A DNA stretch of 64,000 nucleotides, from assembly GCF_900101745.1 (NCBI RefSeq), contig NZ_FNAD01000006.1, positions 1 to 64,000 on the forward strand. The letters run 5' to 3'. The translations under genes and the position numbers were made by a program. Shown here in pieces: positions 50,963 to 60,635 of the stretch. The notes under the pieces were generated by a model that made no database searches, was not told the DNA's origin, and worked only from the letters and a program-made list of their open reading frames with translations. The first letter of the stretch is position 1; the number at the start of each line of letters is the position of its first letter. The stretch is from Glycomyces harbinensis (lineage in GTDB: Bacteria; Actinomycetota; Actinomycetes; Mycobacteriales; Micromonosporaceae).

Positions 50963-53644
50963 ATGGAGACCGCTGAAATCCAACGCCGGTTTCTGAAGTT
51001 CTTCGAGTCCAACGGCCATACGGTGGTCCCCAGCGCACCGCTGCCCGCCTTCGAGGACCCGAACCTCTTGTTCGTGCCCGCGGGCATGGTCCCGTTCGTG
51101 CCCTACTTCCTGGGCCAGGCGACCCCGGACTGGAACCGCGCCACGTCGGTGCAGAAGTGCATCCGCACGCCCGACATCGACGAGGTCGGCAAGACCTCCC
51201 GCCACGGCACGTTCTTCCAGATGAACGGCAACTTCTCCTTCGGGGACTACTTCAAGGAGCAGGCGATCCGCTTCGCCTGGGACCTGACCACCGGCTCGGT
51301 CGAGTCGGGCGGCCTGGGCCTGGACGGCGACCGGATCTGGGCCACGGTCTACCTCGACGACGACGAGGCGATCGACATCTGGCACCGGCAGATCGGGCTG
51401 CCGCTCGACCGCATCGTGCGGCGCGGCCAGGCCGACAACATGTGGTCGATGGGCATTCCCGGCCCCTGCGGCCCCTGCTCGGAGCTGTACTACGACCGCG
51501 GCCCCGACTACGGACCCGAAGGCGGCCCGGAGGTCGACGAGGACCGCTACCTCGAGTTCTGGAACCTCGTGTTCATGCAGAACATCCGCGGCGGCGGCCC
51601 CGCCAAGGAGGGCTACGAGGTCACCGGCGACCTGCCGAAGAAGAACATCGACACCGGCATGGGCATGGAGCGCATGGCCGCGCTCCTCCAGGGCGTCGAC
51701 AACATGTACGAGACCGACCAGGTCCGCCCGATCATCGACAAGGCCTCGCAGCTGACGGGGAAGCGCTACGGCGTCTCGACCTCGCACACCGCGTCCGAGT
51801 CGCACCCGGACGACATCCGCTTCCGCGTGATCGGCGACCACGTGCGCTCCTCGCTGATGCTCATCGGCGACGGCGTCGTGCCCTCGAACGAAGGCCGCGG
51901 CTACGTCCTGCGCCGCCTCATGCGCCGCGCGATCCGCGCCGTGCGCCTGCTCGGCTACGACAAGCCCGCGATGCCCGAGCTGCTGCCGGTCGCGATGGAG
52001 CGCATGTCCACCGCCTACCCGGAGCTGCGCACCGACTTCGAGCGGATCTCCTCCTACGCCTACGGCGAGGAGGAGGCGTTCCTCCAGACGCTCAAGCACG
52101 GCACGACGATCCTCGACACCGCCGTCTCCGAGACCAAGTCCGAAGGCGGCAGGACCCTCTCCGGTTCCAAGGCGTTCGAGCTGCACGACACGTACGGCTT
52201 CCCGATCGACCTGACCCTGGAGATGGCCGAGGAGCAGGGGCTCTCGGTCGACCAGGAGGCGTTCCGGCAGCTCATGACCGAGCAGCGCCAGCGGGCGAAG
52301 GCCGACGCGGCCGCCCGCAAGACCGGGCACGCCGACCTGTCCGCGTACTGGCAGATCCTCCAGGAGCAGGGCCCGACCGACTGGAAGGCCTACGAGACCC
52401 TGGAGACCGAGTCCCGGGTGATCGGCCTGCTCAAGGACGGCCAGTCGATCCCGGTGGCCAAGTCCGGGGACATCGTGGAGGTCGTGCTCGACCGGACCCC
52501 GTTCTACGCCGAGTCCGGCGGCCAGCACGCCGACGCGGGCAAGCTCGTCGGCCCGAACCTCTTCGCCGAGGTCGTGGACGTGCAGCGCCCGGTCAAGAAG
52601 CTCGTGGTCCACAAGGTCCGCGTCCTCGAGGGCGACCTCGCCCTCGGCGACGCGGTCGAGGCCTCGGTCGACGGCGAGTGGCGCCTCGGCGCCCGCCAGG
52701 CCCACTCGGGCACCCACGTGGTGCACGCGGCCCTGCGCGAGGTGCTCGGCCCGACCGCGCTGCAGTCCGGCTCGTTCAACCGGCCCGGTTACCTGCGCCT
52801 GGACTTCTCGTGGCGCTCGAAGCTGTCCGACGAGACCCGCAGCGAGGTCGAGGAGGTCTCCAACAAGGCCGTCCGCGACGACCTGCCGGTCGCCGTCAAG
52901 TACATGACGCTGCCCGAGGCCAAGGACTTCGGCGCGGTCGCCCTGTTCGGGGAGACCTACGACGAGACCGTCCGCGTCGTCGAGATCGGCGGCCCCTGGT
53001 CGCGCGAGCTCTGCGGTGGCACGCACGTGTCGCACTCGGCCCAGATCGGCCCGCTCGTCCTCACCGGCGAGTCCTCGGTCGGCTCGGGCCAGCGCCGCGT
53101 CGAGGCCGCCACCGGCATGGAGGCCTACCGGTACCTCGCGCGCGAACGGGACCTCGTCTCGCAGATCGCCGAGGAGATCGGCGCCCAGCGCGGCGACGTC
53201 CTCGAGCGCGTCCGGGCGATCCTCCAGCGCTCCAAGGACGCCGAGCGGGAGCTCGCGACGCTCCAGGCGAAGGCCGTCTCCGGCCGCGCCGCGGAGTTCG
53301 CGGCCGCCGCGAAGCAGGTCGGGGCCGTCAAGGTCGCGGCCGTGCAGGCGCCCGAGGGCACCAAGGGCGGCGACGTGCGCAACCTCGCGACCCAGATCCG
53401 CGGGCACCTGCCCGAGGGCGAGCCGGGCGTCGCGGCGGTCGTCGCGACCGCCGGCGGCAAGGCCAGCATCGTCGTCGCGGCCAACAAGGCCGCGCAGGCC
53501 CAGCACGTCTCGGCCGCGCAGCTGGTCAAGGCCGCGCTGTCGGGCAAGGGCGGCGGCAACGACGAGATCGCCCAGGGCGGCGGCGTCCCCGCCGACCAGG
53601 CGCCGCAGCTGCTCGACGCGGTCGTCCGCGCCATCGCGGCCTAG
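50963..53644 (+). CDS. alaS: Alanyl-tRNA synthetase
   Basis: 893 aa. Class II catalytic domain ([25 protein letters not shown]-type region; [18 protein letters not shown]), tRNA-recognition domain, editing domain with metal site HSGTHVVH and [13 protein letters not shown], and the C-terminal oligomerisation/DHHA1-type domain. It clears Ser/Gly mischarging in its editing site. ATG 50963 is preceded by the best ribosome-binding site of the window, AAGGAGGTG. It heads the ruvX-mltG-aroE string. Confidence 0.97.
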   Translation: METAEIQRRFLKFFESNGHTVVPSAPLPAFEDPNLLFVPAGMVPFVPYFLGQATPDWNRATSVQKCIRTPDIDEVGKTSRHGTFFQMNGNFSFGDYFKEQAIRFAWDLTTGSVESGGLGLDGDRIWATVYLDDDEAIDIWHRQIGLPLDRIVRRGQADNMWSMGIPGPCGPCSELYYDRGPDYGPEGGPEVDEDRYLEFWNLVFMQNIRGGGPAKEGYEVTGDLPKKNIDTGMGMERMAALLQGVDNMYETDQVRPIIDKASQLTGKRYGVSTSHTASESHPDDIRFRVIGDHVRSSLMLIGDGVVPSNEGRGYVLRRLMRRAIRAVRLLGYDKPAMPELLPVAMERMSTAYPELRTDFERISSYAYGEEEAFLQTLKHGTTILDTAVSETKSEGGRTLSGSKAFELHDTYGFPIDLTLEMAEEQGLSVDQEAFRQLMTEQRQRAKADAAARKTGHADLSAYWQILQEQGPTDWKAYETLETESRVIGLLKDGQSIPVAKSGDIVEVVLDRTPFYAESGGQHADAGKLVGPNLFAEVVDVQRPVKKLVVHKVRVLEGDLALGDAVEASVDGEWRLGARQAHSGTHVVHAALREVLGPTALQSGSFNRPGYLRLDFSWRSKLSDETRSEVEEVSNKAVRDDLPVAVKYMTLPEAKDFGAVALFGETYDETVRVVEIGGPWSRELCGGTHVSHSAQIGPLVLTGESSVGSGQRRVEAATGMEAYRYLARERDLVSQIAEEIGAQRGDVLERVRAILQRSKDAERELATLQAKAVSGRAAEFAAAAKQVGAVKVAAVQAPEGTKGGDVRNLATQIRGHLPEGEPGVAAVVATAGGKASIVVAANKAAQAQHVSAAQLVKAALSGKGGGNDEIAQGGGVPADQAPQLLDAVVRAIAA

Positions 53645-54127
53645 ATGACGGAGACTTCGTCCGGCCCCGCCGCCGCTTCCGAGTGGCGGCGGGGCCGCCG
53701 TCTCGGCGTCGACCTCGGCAAGGCGCGCATCGGCGTCGCCGTGTGCGACCCCGACGGCCTCCTCGCCACTCCGGTCGCGACGGTCCGTCGCGACCTCAAA
53801 ACCGCTGGTGGGGACATTCCTTCCGATATTCGTGAAATCGCCGAAACGGCCCGGGAATACGATGTGGTCGAGATCGTTGTCGGCCTACCCGTTACTCTTT
53901 CGGGTGAGGAGGGGCCGGCAGCCGCCCACACCCGAGCGTGGGTGGAGCGTTTCGCCGACCACGTCTCACCCGTTCCGGTGACCCTGACCGACGAGCGCAT
54001 GACGACCGCCGTCGCGACCCGCAGACTCAACGAAGGCGGCGTGCGCGGCAAACGGAAGCGCTCCATCGTGGATCAGGCGGCGGCGGTGGAGATCCTCCAG
54101 CAATGGTTGGACCAGCGGCGGAGGTAA
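53645..54127 (+). CDS. ruvX: Holliday-junction resolvase-like protein RuvX (YqgF)
   Basis: 160 aa RNase H-fold nuclease, in bacteria linked to pre-16S rRNA processing. Motifs: LGVDLGKARIGVAVCDPDG with catalytic Asp, VEIVVGLPVTLSG, TLTDERMTT with catalytic Glu, and KRSIVDQAAAVEILQQWL with the last catalytic Asp. It starts immediately after the alaS stop (zero spacing), so it is co-translated. Confidence 0.95.
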   Translation: MTETSSGPAAASEWRRGRRLGVDLGKARIGVAVCDPDGLLATPVATVRRDLKTAGGDIPSDIREIAETAREYDVVEIVVGLPVTLSGEEGPAAAHTRAWVERFADHVSPVPVTLTDERMTTAVATRRLNEGGVRGKRKRSIVDQAAAVEILQQWLDQRRR

Positions 54128-54134
54128 GAACAGG

Positions 54135-55403
54135 ATGCTCGGCGACTTCAGGACCGAGGACGATCGCGACGCGTCGCCCCGGAGCCACCGCCGTAAGGAC
54201 TCGGGCAAGTCCTTGGTCGCCATGACCCTGGTCGTGGCCCTGTTCGGTGTCATCGGCGTCGGCGGCTGGTGGGCCTACAACAACGTCATCAAGGAGTACT
54301 TCGTCGCCGAGGACTTCTCCGGCGAGGGCAACGGCACCGAGGTGACGGTCATCGTCGAGGACGGCTGGCTCGTCTCCGACATCGCCGCCCACCTCGAAGA
54401 GGAGGGCGTGGTCGCCTCCGCGAAGGCCTTCCTGAACGCCTCCGAGGACGACGGCGACTCCGGGCAGAGCATCCAGCCGGGCACCTACAACATGCAGGGC
54501 GAGATGTCGGCCGCCGCGGCCCTGACGTTCCTCCTCGACGAGGCCAACCGCATGACCAACGCGGTCACCATCCCCGAGGGCTACCGCAAGTTCGAGGTCT
54601 TCCAGACCCTCTCCGAGCACACCGGCGTCCCGGTCGCGGACTTCGAGGCCGCCGCCGAGGACCCCGAAGCGCTCGGTGTCGACCCGATCTGGTTCGAGGG
54701 CTTCTCCGACCGCCAGATCAAGTCCGTCGAGGGCTTCCTGTTCCCCTCGACCTACGAGTTCGACGAGGAGTGGACCGCCGCCGACATGCTCTCGGCGATG
54801 ATCGACCGGTTCAACACCGAGATCGCGGAGATCGGCTTCCTCGAGGACCTCGCGAACATCCAGAACCCCGACCCCGACTTCGACCCCAGCGCCATGACCG
54901 AGCAGACGTTCTACCCGGAGACCAACGGCGAGTTCAAGATCTACCCGTGGATGGCGCTCCAGATCGCCTCCATCGTGCAGTCCGAGTCGGGCATTCCCAC
55001 CGACGACCCGAAGATCGCCCAGGTCATGTACAACAAGCTCTACCTCAACTGGATCGAGCACGAGCAGACCAACTGCAACTGCTTCGAGAGCGAGGCGATC
55101 TGGAACTACGGCCGCCTGCTCAACGGCGAGGAGGCGATCACCTCGGGCGAGAACGTCGACTGGTACGCGCTCATGCGCGACCCCGACAACCCGTGGTCGC
55201 CCAGCGCCCCCGAGCACGCCGGCTACCTCCCCAGCGCCATCTCCAACCCCGGCTCCGCCGCCCTCGAGGCCGCCGCCAACCCCGAGGCGGGGGACTGGCT
55301 CTTCTTCGTCACCGCCTACGAGGACGGCAGCGCCCTCTTCGCGCACGACTACGCGGACCATCAGGACAACATCGTCATCGCCGAGGAGAACGGCATCCAA
55401 TGA
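54135..55403 (+). CDS. mltG: Endolytic murein transglycosylase MltG
   Basis: 422 aa. A cytoplasmic, charged N-terminus precedes one TM helix (about 27-50), a LysM-like region (VTVIVEDGWLVSDIAAHLEE) and the YceG catalytic domain with EGFLFPSTYEF, the catalytic Glu in IASIVQSES, and LPSAISNPG (family usually TPI-type at this place). It cuts nascent glycan strands and ends peptidoglycan elongation. The ruvX-mltG-aroE order is common in Actinomycetota. It overlaps aroE by 4 bases. Confidence 0.93.
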   Translation: MLGDFRTEDDRDASPRSHRRKDSGKSLVAMTLVVALFGVIGVGGWWAYNNVIKEYFVAEDFSGEGNGTEVTVIVEDGWLVSDIAAHLEEEGVVASAKAFLNASEDDGDSGQSIQPGTYNMQGEMSAAAALTFLLDEANRMTNAVTIPEGYRKFEVFQTLSEHTGVPVADFEAAAEDPEALGVDPIWFEGFSDRQIKSVEGFLFPSTYEFDEEWTAADMLSAMIDRFNTEIAEIGFLEDLANIQNPDPDFDPSAMTEQTFYPETNGEFKIYPWMALQIASIVQSESGIPTDDPKIAQVMYNKLYLNWIEHEQTNCNCFESEAIWNYGRLLNGEEAITSGENVDWYALMRDPDNPWSPSAPEHAGYLPSAISNPGSAALEAAANPEAGDWLFFVTAYEDGSALFAHDYADHQDNIVIAEENGIQ

Positions 55404-56230
55404 CGCGCGCGGCCGTCCTCGGCAAACCCATCGAGCACTCGCTCTCGCCGGTCATCCACAACGCCGGCTACACCGCGGCCGGCCTGCGCGAATGGACCTA
55501 CACGCGGCACGAATGCGACGAGCCCGCGCTCGCCCGCTTCGTCGACTCGCTCGACGAGACCTGGGCCGGGCTCTCGCTCACCATGCCGCTCAAAGAGGTC
55601 GCCCTCGCCGTCGCCGACGAGGCCACGCCCGTCGCCGAGGCCATCGGCGCGGCGAACACGCTGGTCCTGCGGGGCGGGCGCCGCCTCGCGGACAACACCG
55701 ACGCGCCCGGGATCGTCGACGCGCTGGCCGAGATCGGCATGAAGGAGGCCGGCGAGGTCGCCGTCCTCGGCGCGGGCGGCTCGGCGCGCGCCGCGCTCGC
55801 CGCGGCGACGCAGCTGGGGGCCTCCTCGGTCACCGTATACGCCCGCCGCCGCGTCGCCGTCGCCGAACTCGAGCCGGTCGCATCCCGCCTCGGCCTGAGA
55901 CTCCGGACCGCCGGCTGGGACGAGGCCGGGGCCTGCGGCAGGGCCGACCTGGTCATCAGCACGGTGCCCAAGGGCGTCACCGACGACCTCCGCCCGATCT
56001 GGGGCGCCGAGACGGTCCTGTTCGACATCCTCTACGACCCCTGGCCGACCCCGCTCGCCGCGGCGGCCGAGCGCGAGGGCGTCCGCGTCCTCGACGGCCT
56101 GGCCCTGCTGCTCGCCCAGGCCGTGCGCCAGTGGACCCAGTTCACGGGGGTCGACCGGGCACCCGTCGCCGCGATGCGCGAGGCCCTGTACGCCGCGGTC
56201 CCCTCCCGTAGCGCCTCCGAGGAACAATAG
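55400..56230 (+). CDS. aroE: Shikimate dehydrogenase
   Basis: 276 aa; NADPH-dependent reduction of dehydroshikimate. VLGKPIEHSLSPVIHNAGY at the N-terminus binds shikimate, LTMPLKEVALA carries the catalytic Lys, NTLV and DNTDAPGIVDAL complete the site, and GAGGSARAALAA is the nucleotide-binding loop. ATG 55400 overlaps the mltG stop (ATGA). Other aro genes usually follow in this lineage; here the HTTM locus follows instead. Confidence 0.95.
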   Translation: MTRAAVLGKPIEHSLSPVIHNAGYTAAGLREWTYTRHECDEPALARFVDSLDETWAGLSLTMPLKEVALAVADEATPVAEAIGAANTLVLRGGRRLADNTDAPGIVDALAEIGMKEAGEVAVLGAGGSARAALAAATQLGASSVTVYARRRVAVAELEPVASRLGLRLRTAGWDEAGACGRADLVISTVPKGVTDDLRPIWGAETVLFDILYDPWPTPLAAAAEREGVRVLDGLALLLAQAVRQWTQFTGVDRAPVAAMREALYAAVPSRSASEEQ

Positions 56231-56234
56231 GCAT

Positions 56235-56633
56235 ATGAGCCACGCCCACACCTTCCTCTACGACGGCGACTGCGCCTTCTGCACCAAGTCGGCCCAGTTC
56301 CTGGAGAAGCACGTCCGCACCACCGCGAAGGTCATGCCCTGGCAGTGGGCCGACCTCGACGCCCTCGGCGTGAGCCAGGCCCAGGCCGAGGAGGCCGTCC
56401 TGTGGATCGAGGTCAACTTCCTCAGGGCCGGTCCCGACGCGATCAGTGTCCTGCTGCGCCGCGCCCAGTGGTACTGGAGGCCCGTCGGCGGGCTCCTGTC
56501 GCTCAAGCTCGTCTCCAAGGCCGCCTGGCCGGTGTACCGGCTCGTCGCCCGCAACCGCCACCGCCTCCCCGGCGGCACGGCCGCCTGCTCGCTCCCGCAG
56601 GCCGAGCGGGACCGACTCCGATACGGGGGATGA
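56235..56633 (+). CDS. DCC1-type thiol-disulfide oxidoreductase (DUF393)
   Basis: 132 aa. The name-giving start YDGDCAFCTKSAQFLEKHV contains the CxxC redox motif in a thioredoxin-like fold; the middle (VLWIEVNFLRAGPDAISVLL) and the end (YRLVARNRHRLPGG) fit the DUF393 family. There is no signal peptide. It starts 4 bases after aroE. DUF393 proteins are often found beside or fused to HTTM (vitamin K carboxylase-like) proteins, as here, suggesting a redox role for that membrane partner. Confidence 0.92.
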   Translation: MSHAHTFLYDGDCAFCTKSAQFLEKHVRTTAKVMPWQWADLDALGVSQAQAEEAVLWIEVNFLRAGPDAISVLLRRAQWYWRPVGGLLSLKLVSKAAWPVYRLVARNRHRLPGGTAACSLPQAERDRLRYGG

Positions 56634-56678
56634 GAGTCCGTTTCGTGAGGGTACGGCCCTGCATGACATACTCGTGCG

Positions 56679-57143
56679 GTGCTGAAGGACGCTGCTGAAC
56701 CCCCTCTGACGCGCCGAGGAAAGATCGTGCGGATCGCCGCGACGCTCGCGATGACGATCGCCCTCATGGCGACCTCGCTGTGGGGCGTCGACGACCTCTT
56801 CCCGTTCGCGCCGTTCAAGATGTACTCCCACGCGCACGACCCCGACGGCTGGGCGAACAGCACCAGCCTCGTCCTGACGAACGCCGAGGGCGAGAGCTTC
56901 GCCATCGGCGACAACGACACGGGCTTCCGCCGCGCCGAACTCGAAGGCCAGCTGAGCCGGTTCCGCGAGGACCCGTCGCTGCTGGCCCTCGTCGCCGAGG
57001 CCTACGAGGACGCCCACCCCGGCTCCCCCGAGATCGTCGCCGCCGAAGTCCACATCAGGCGCTACGAGCTCAAGGACGGCGAGCGGACCGGCGCCGAGAC
57101 CAACGAGATCGCGGTCTCCTGGAGCGAAGGGGCGGACTCATGA
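56679..57143 (+). CDS. Anchored small protein, HTTM partner, copy 1
   Basis: 154 aa. One N-terminal TM helix (about 15-36) is directly followed by the motif LFPFAPFKMYSHAHDPDGW and a soluble extracytoplasmic domain (DTGFRRAELEGQLSRFREDP; EIVAAEVHIRRYELKDG). It is about half identical by eye to the copy at 58119. GTG 56679 has no ribosome-binding site; CATACT lies 6 bases upstream, so a leaderless mRNA is likely. It overlaps the HTTM gene by 4 bases. The role is unknown; conservation of the PFAPFKMYS segment suggests it docks on the HTTM protein. Confidence 0.85.
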   Translation: MLKDAAEPPLTRRGKIVRIAATLAMTIALMATSLWGVDDLFPFAPFKMYSHAHDPDGWANSTSLVLTNAEGESFAIGDNDTGFRRAELEGQLSRFREDPSLLALVAEAYEDAHPGSPEIVAAEVHIRRYELKDGERTGAETNEIAVSWSEGADS

Positions 57144-58063
57144 GCGTCTTCACCCGCTACGCGAACGGCTTCTTCTTCACGCCCGTGGCCCTCGGCCGCG
57201 TCGCCGCCATGCGCTTCCTCGCCGGACTTTTCGTCTGGATCGAATGGTGGGCCTACAAGCCGTTCATCATCCAGCACCGCTTCCTGCCCGAGGACCTGTA
57301 CCAGCCCCTGTTCATCGGCCGGATCCTGCCGATCCCGGCCCCGAACTACTGGATCGTCACCGGCACCCTCGTCGTCATGCTCGCCGCCGCCCTGCCGGTG
57401 ATGTTCGGATACCGCCCGCGCCTGTTCGGCTGGATCCTCTTCATCGCCTACTTCGAGTGGATGCTCATCTACAACTCGTACGGGAAGGTCGACCACGCGA
57501 GCTTCGGCTTCATGGTGCTCCTGCTCGTGCTCTGCATGATGCCCGAGGCCAGGTGGGGCGACCGCGAGCACCTGTCCCCGCGGGTCGGGTGGGGCTTCAA
57601 CCTCGTCCAGATCGCCGTGGTCTGCACGTACTTCCTCTCGACCTGGTCCAAGTTCCGCTACGGCGGCCTCGAATGGGCCAACTCCGGGGTCTTCACCTGG
57701 GCGATCATCCGCCGCGGCACGCCCTTCTCGGACTGGATGCTCGACTTCCCGCTGCTGCTCAACGCGGCCCAGTGGGGCATGATCGCCTTCGAGCTGCTGA
57801 CACCGCTGGTGCTCTTCGTCTACCCCTGGAAGCGGATCCAGTACTCGATCGTCGCGTTCTTCTACGCCTTCCACGTCGCGGTCTTCGCCGCACTGACCAT
57901 CAGCTTCCTGCCGCACCTGTTCGCCATGGCCTGCTTCCTGCCGCTGGAGCGGATCGACCCCAAGGACCTCGCCCGCAGGGCCCGGGCGAAGCTCAAGGGC
58001 GGCAAGGACACGCCGCGGCGCGGCGCACCCGAGCCCGCGGCCGAAATGGAGACCACCGGCTGA
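57140..58063 (+). CDS. HTTM membrane protein (vitamin K carboxylase-like), copy 1
   Basis: 307 aa with about seven to eight TM helices and the HTTM fold: PVALGRVAAMRFLAGLFVWI, AYFEWMLIYNSYGKVDHASF, KFRYGGLEWANSGVFTWAI and FELLTPLVLFVYPWKR. HTTM is the membrane domain of vitamin K-dependent gamma-carboxylase and of many uncharacterised bacterial proteins. The protein lacks the large extramembrane C-terminal part of the animal enzyme; its tail is short and basic/Pro-rich. ATG 57140 overlaps the anchor gene (ATGA). Enzymatic activity is not shown by sequence. Confidence 0.88.
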   Translation: MSVFTRYANGFFFTPVALGRVAAMRFLAGLFVWIEWWAYKPFIIQHRFLPEDLYQPLFIGRILPIPAPNYWIVTGTLVVMLAAALPVMFGYRPRLFGWILFIAYFEWMLIYNSYGKVDHASFGFMVLLLVLCMMPEARWGDREHLSPRVGWGFNLVQIAVVCTYFLSTWSKFRYGGLEWANSGVFTWAIIRRGTPFSDWMLDFPLLLNAAQWGMIAFELLTPLVLFVYPWKRIQYSIVAFFYAFHVAVFAALTISFLPHLFAMACFLPLERIDPKDLARRARAKLKGGKDTPRRGAPEPAAEMETTG

Positions 58064-58118
58064 GCCCCGCCGTCGTCCGCCGCCCCGGCCGGTGGCGGGC
58101 ACGTGAAATACTCTTGCC

Positions 58119-58589
58119 GTGCCAGTCGACGAACCCCGCCTCTCCACGGTCCGCCCTGTCGGGAAGGCCGTGCGCATCGCCGTCACCGCGGTCGTGCTCG
58201 CCCTCGTCACCGCCACCACCTTCTGGGGCGCCGACGACTTCTTCCCCTTCGCGCCCTTCAAGATGTACTCGTTCTCGAAGGAGCTCGACGGCTGGGCCGG
58301 CTCGACCCGCGTCGAAGCGGTCAACGAGGAGGGCGAGCGGTTCAGCCTCAGGGAGTCCACCACGGGCTTCCGCCGCGCCGAACTCGAAGGCCAGAAGAGC
58401 CGCTTCATCGAGGACCCCTCGCTCCTGGAGTACATCGCCGAGGCCTACGAGAACACCAACCCCGACAAGCCCGAGATCGTCACCGTCGAGATCATCGAGC
58501 GCCGGTACGAGCTCGAGGACGGCTACCAGACCGGCGAAGTGATCGAGGTCGTCGAGGCTTCCTGGACCCGCGAAGGAACCGACGCGTGA
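58119..58589 (+). CDS. Anchored small protein, HTTM partner, copy 2
   Basis: 156 aa paralogue of 56679-57143 with the same layout: a TM helix (about 16-38), FFPFAPFKMYSFSKELDGW, TTGFRRAELEGQKSRFIEDP and EIVTVEIIERRYELEDGYQT. GTG 58119 is preceded by AATACTCTTGCC; the first copy has the similar CATACTCGTGCG, so both the gene and its promoter were duplicated. It overlaps the second HTTM gene by 4 bases (GTGA). Confidence 0.85.
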   Translation: MPVDEPRLSTVRPVGKAVRIAVTAVVLALVTATTFWGADDFFPFAPFKMYSFSKELDGWAGSTRVEAVNEEGERFSLRESTTGFRRAELEGQKSRFIEDPSLLEYIAEAYENTNPDKPEIVTVEIIERRYELEDGYQTGEVIEVVEASWTREGTDA

Positions 58590-59554
58590 CGCAGCTTCGC
58601 GGTTTTCAGAAGATCAGCGCCCGCAAGGCCACCGGCTGGTTCTTCCAGCCCGTCGCGCTCGGCCGCGTCGCCGCCATGCGCTTCCTCGCCGGCGCCTTCA
58701 TCTGGGTCGACTGGTGGTGGTACATGCCGTGGATCCTGGGGCACCGCCACGTCCCCGGGGAGCTGTACCAGCCGCTGTTCATCGCCCGCGTCCTGCCGGT
58801 CTTCCCCGTCCCCGGCTACTGGATCGTCGTCGGCACGCTGCTGGTCATGCTCGCGGCCTCCATCCCGATGATGCTCGGCAAGGCCCCGCGGCTCTTCGGC
58901 TGGATCGTCGCGGTCGCCTACTTCGAGTGGATGATCATCGCGATGTCCTACGGGAAGGTCGACCACGGCAAGTTCGGGTTCCTCCTCCTGCTGTTCCTGC
59001 TGCCGACCATGCCGAAGGCCAGGTGGGGCGACCGCCGCAACCTCTCCGAGCACGTCGGCTGGGGCTTCAACCTCGTCCAGATCGGCGTGGTCTGCACCTA
59101 CTTCTTCGCCGCCTGGGCCAAGTTCCGCTACGGCGGCTTCGAATGGGTCAACTCGGCGACCATGACCTGGGCGATCATCCGCCGCGGCACCGAGTTCTCG
59201 AACTGGCTGCTGGACTTCCCGTGGATGCTGCGCGCCTCCCAATGGGGCATGGTCACCTTCGAACTGCTCAGTCCCATCGTCATGTTCGTCGCGGCCAAAC
59301 GGTTCAAGTACGGCATCGTGGCGTTCTTCTACCTGTTCCACCTGACGGTGTTCCTCGCCGTCGGGATCAGCTTCCTGCCCCATATGGTCGCCATGGCCTG
59401 CTTCCTGCCGCTGGAACGAATCCGGCCACGTGACCTGATTCGCAATCTGCCCCGCCTGCCCGGCCTGATCCGGCGAAAGCTCCAGGCCCGCAAGGCCGTA
59501 CCGGCCCAAGGACCCCCCGCCGAACCCGCCCGGGAGGCCGAACCGGCGTCCTGA
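58586..59554 (+). CDS. HTTM membrane protein (vitamin K carboxylase-like), copy 2
   Basis: 322 aa paralogue of the first HTTM protein: PVALGRVAAMRFLAGAFIWV, AYFEWMIIAMSYGKVDHGKF, KFRYGGFEWVNSATMTWAII and FELLSPIVMFVAAKRFKYG. The Lys and His in YGKVDH and the block RRGTxFSxWxLDFP are kept in both copies. GTG 58586 was chosen for its overlap with the anchor gene and the GAAGGA site upstream. It is followed by a weak terminator. Confidence 0.88.
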   Translation: MTQLRGFQKISARKATGWFFQPVALGRVAAMRFLAGAFIWVDWWWYMPWILGHRHVPGELYQPLFIARVLPVFPVPGYWIVVGTLLVMLAASIPMMLGKAPRLFGWIVAVAYFEWMIIAMSYGKVDHGKFGFLLLLFLLPTMPKARWGDRRNLSEHVGWGFNLVQIGVVCTYFFAAWAKFRYGGFEWVNSATMTWAIIRRGTEFSNWLLDFPWMLRASQWGMVTFELLSPIVMFVAAKRFKYGIVAFFYLFHLTVFLAVGISFLPHMVAMACFLPLERIRPRDLIRNLPRLPGLIRRKLQARKAVPAQGPPAEPAREAEPAS

Positions 59555-59565
59555 ACCGCGGAAAA

Positions 59566-59592
59566 CGAGTGGCCCGCTCCCACTCGATTTTC
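59566..59592 (+). terminator. Weak terminator after HTTM copy 2
   Basis: CGAGTGG/CCACTCG stem (7 bp, 7-base loop) followed by ATTTTCC. Confidence 0.5.
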
Positions 59593-59593
59593 C

Positions 59594-59605
59594 TACGGTT
59601 GAAGG
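59594..59605 (+). promoter_or_regulatory. Leaderless-type promoter of the ABC-2 operon
   Basis: TACGGT followed by 6 bases (TGAAGG) and ATG 59606. The GAAGG is too close to be a ribosome-binding site, so transcription probably starts at the start codon. Confidence 0.45.
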
Positions 59606-60604
59606 ATGCCGATTCTCGAAGCCCGATCCCTCACCAAGACCTTCCGCAGGCCTGACAAGGCCTCGGGGTTCAAGGGCGCCGTCAAACACCTCGCGCAGCG
59701 CAGATACAAGAACTACACCGCGGTCGACGGGATCGACCTCTCGGTCGACGCGGGCGAGTCGGTGGCCTACGTCGGGCCCAACGGCGCCGGCAAGTCCACC
59801 ACCGTCAAGCTCCTCACCGGCATCCTCAAGCCCTCCGAGGGCACCGTACGGGTGATGGGCCGCGACCCGCACACCGAGCGCATCGCCAACGCCCACGACA
59901 TCGGCGTGCTCTTCGGCCAGCGCACCCAGCTGTGGTGGGACCTGCCGGTGGAGGAGTCCCTGAAGCTCCTCAAGCACATGTACGGCGTCTCCGAAGCCGA
60001 CTACAAGCGGCGCATCGCGAAGTTCGACGAACTCCTCGACCTCGGCGAGTTCATGCCGGCGCTGGCCCGCACGCTCTCCCTCGGCCAGCGGATGCGGGCC
60101 GACCTGGCCTGCGCGCTCATCCACGACCCCAAGATGGTCTACCTCGACGAGCCGACCATCGGACTGGACATCTCCGTCAAGGACCGCCTCCGGGCGTTCC
60201 TGCGCGAGCTCGTCGACGACGGCACCACGCTGCTGCTGACCAGCCACGACCTCGCCGACATCGAGGAGGTCTGCGAGCGGATCGTGGTGATCGACAAGGG
60301 CGCCATCGCCTACGACGGCCCGATCACCGAACTCAAGGCCCACTACATCACGACCAAGGCCGTGCACCTCATCCTCGACGGCCCGGCCGACCTCCCCGAG
60401 CTGAGCGAGAAGTTCCCCGACTACGCCTGGGCCGCCGGCGACGCCCCCTCGGAGGTCAAGGTGACCTACGAGTCGGCGCGCTTCACCACCGCCGAAGTCC
60501 TCGCCGACGTCACCGGCCACCTGCGCCCCAGGGACCTCTCGCTCTCCGAGCCGAGCATCGAGGACGTCATCCGCCGCCTCTACGCGGGGGAGCTCACCAA
60601 GTGA
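59606..60604 (+). CDS. ABC-2 type transporter ATPase
   Basis: 332 aa ATPase: Walker A YVGPNGAGKSTTV, Q-loop FGQRTQLWWDLP, signature LSLGQRMRADLA, Walker B VYLDEPTIGLD, switch LTSHDLADIE. The FGQRTQLWWDLP and LSLGQ forms are characteristic of the uncharacterised COG4586-type exporters that work with two dissimilar permeases (COG4587 and COG3694). The C-terminal ~90 residues form a regulatory domain. It is the only ATPase for four following permease genes. Confidence 0.93.
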   Translation: MPILEARSLTKTFRRPDKASGFKGAVKHLAQRRYKNYTAVDGIDLSVDAGESVAYVGPNGAGKSTTVKLLTGILKPSEGTVRVMGRDPHTERIANAHDIGVLFGQRTQLWWDLPVEESLKLLKHMYGVSEADYKRRIAKFDELLDLGEFMPALARTLSLGQRMRADLACALIHDPKMVYLDEPTIGLDISVKDRLRAFLRELVDDGTTLLLTSHDLADIEEVCERIVVIDKGAIAYDGPITELKAHYITTKAVHLILDGPADLPELSEKFPDYAWAAGDAPSEVKVTYESARFTTAEVLADVTGHLRPRDLSLSEPSIEDVIRRLYAGELTK

Positions 60605-60635
60605 CCTCCCGCGTACCCCCGATCGGGGTGACCAC

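Noticed and set aside
56235-59554. Direct naming of the HTTM proteins as vitamin K-dependent gamma-carboxylases
   Set aside because: Only the membrane domain is shared; no carboxylation substrate or diagnostic catalytic evidence is visible in the sequence.
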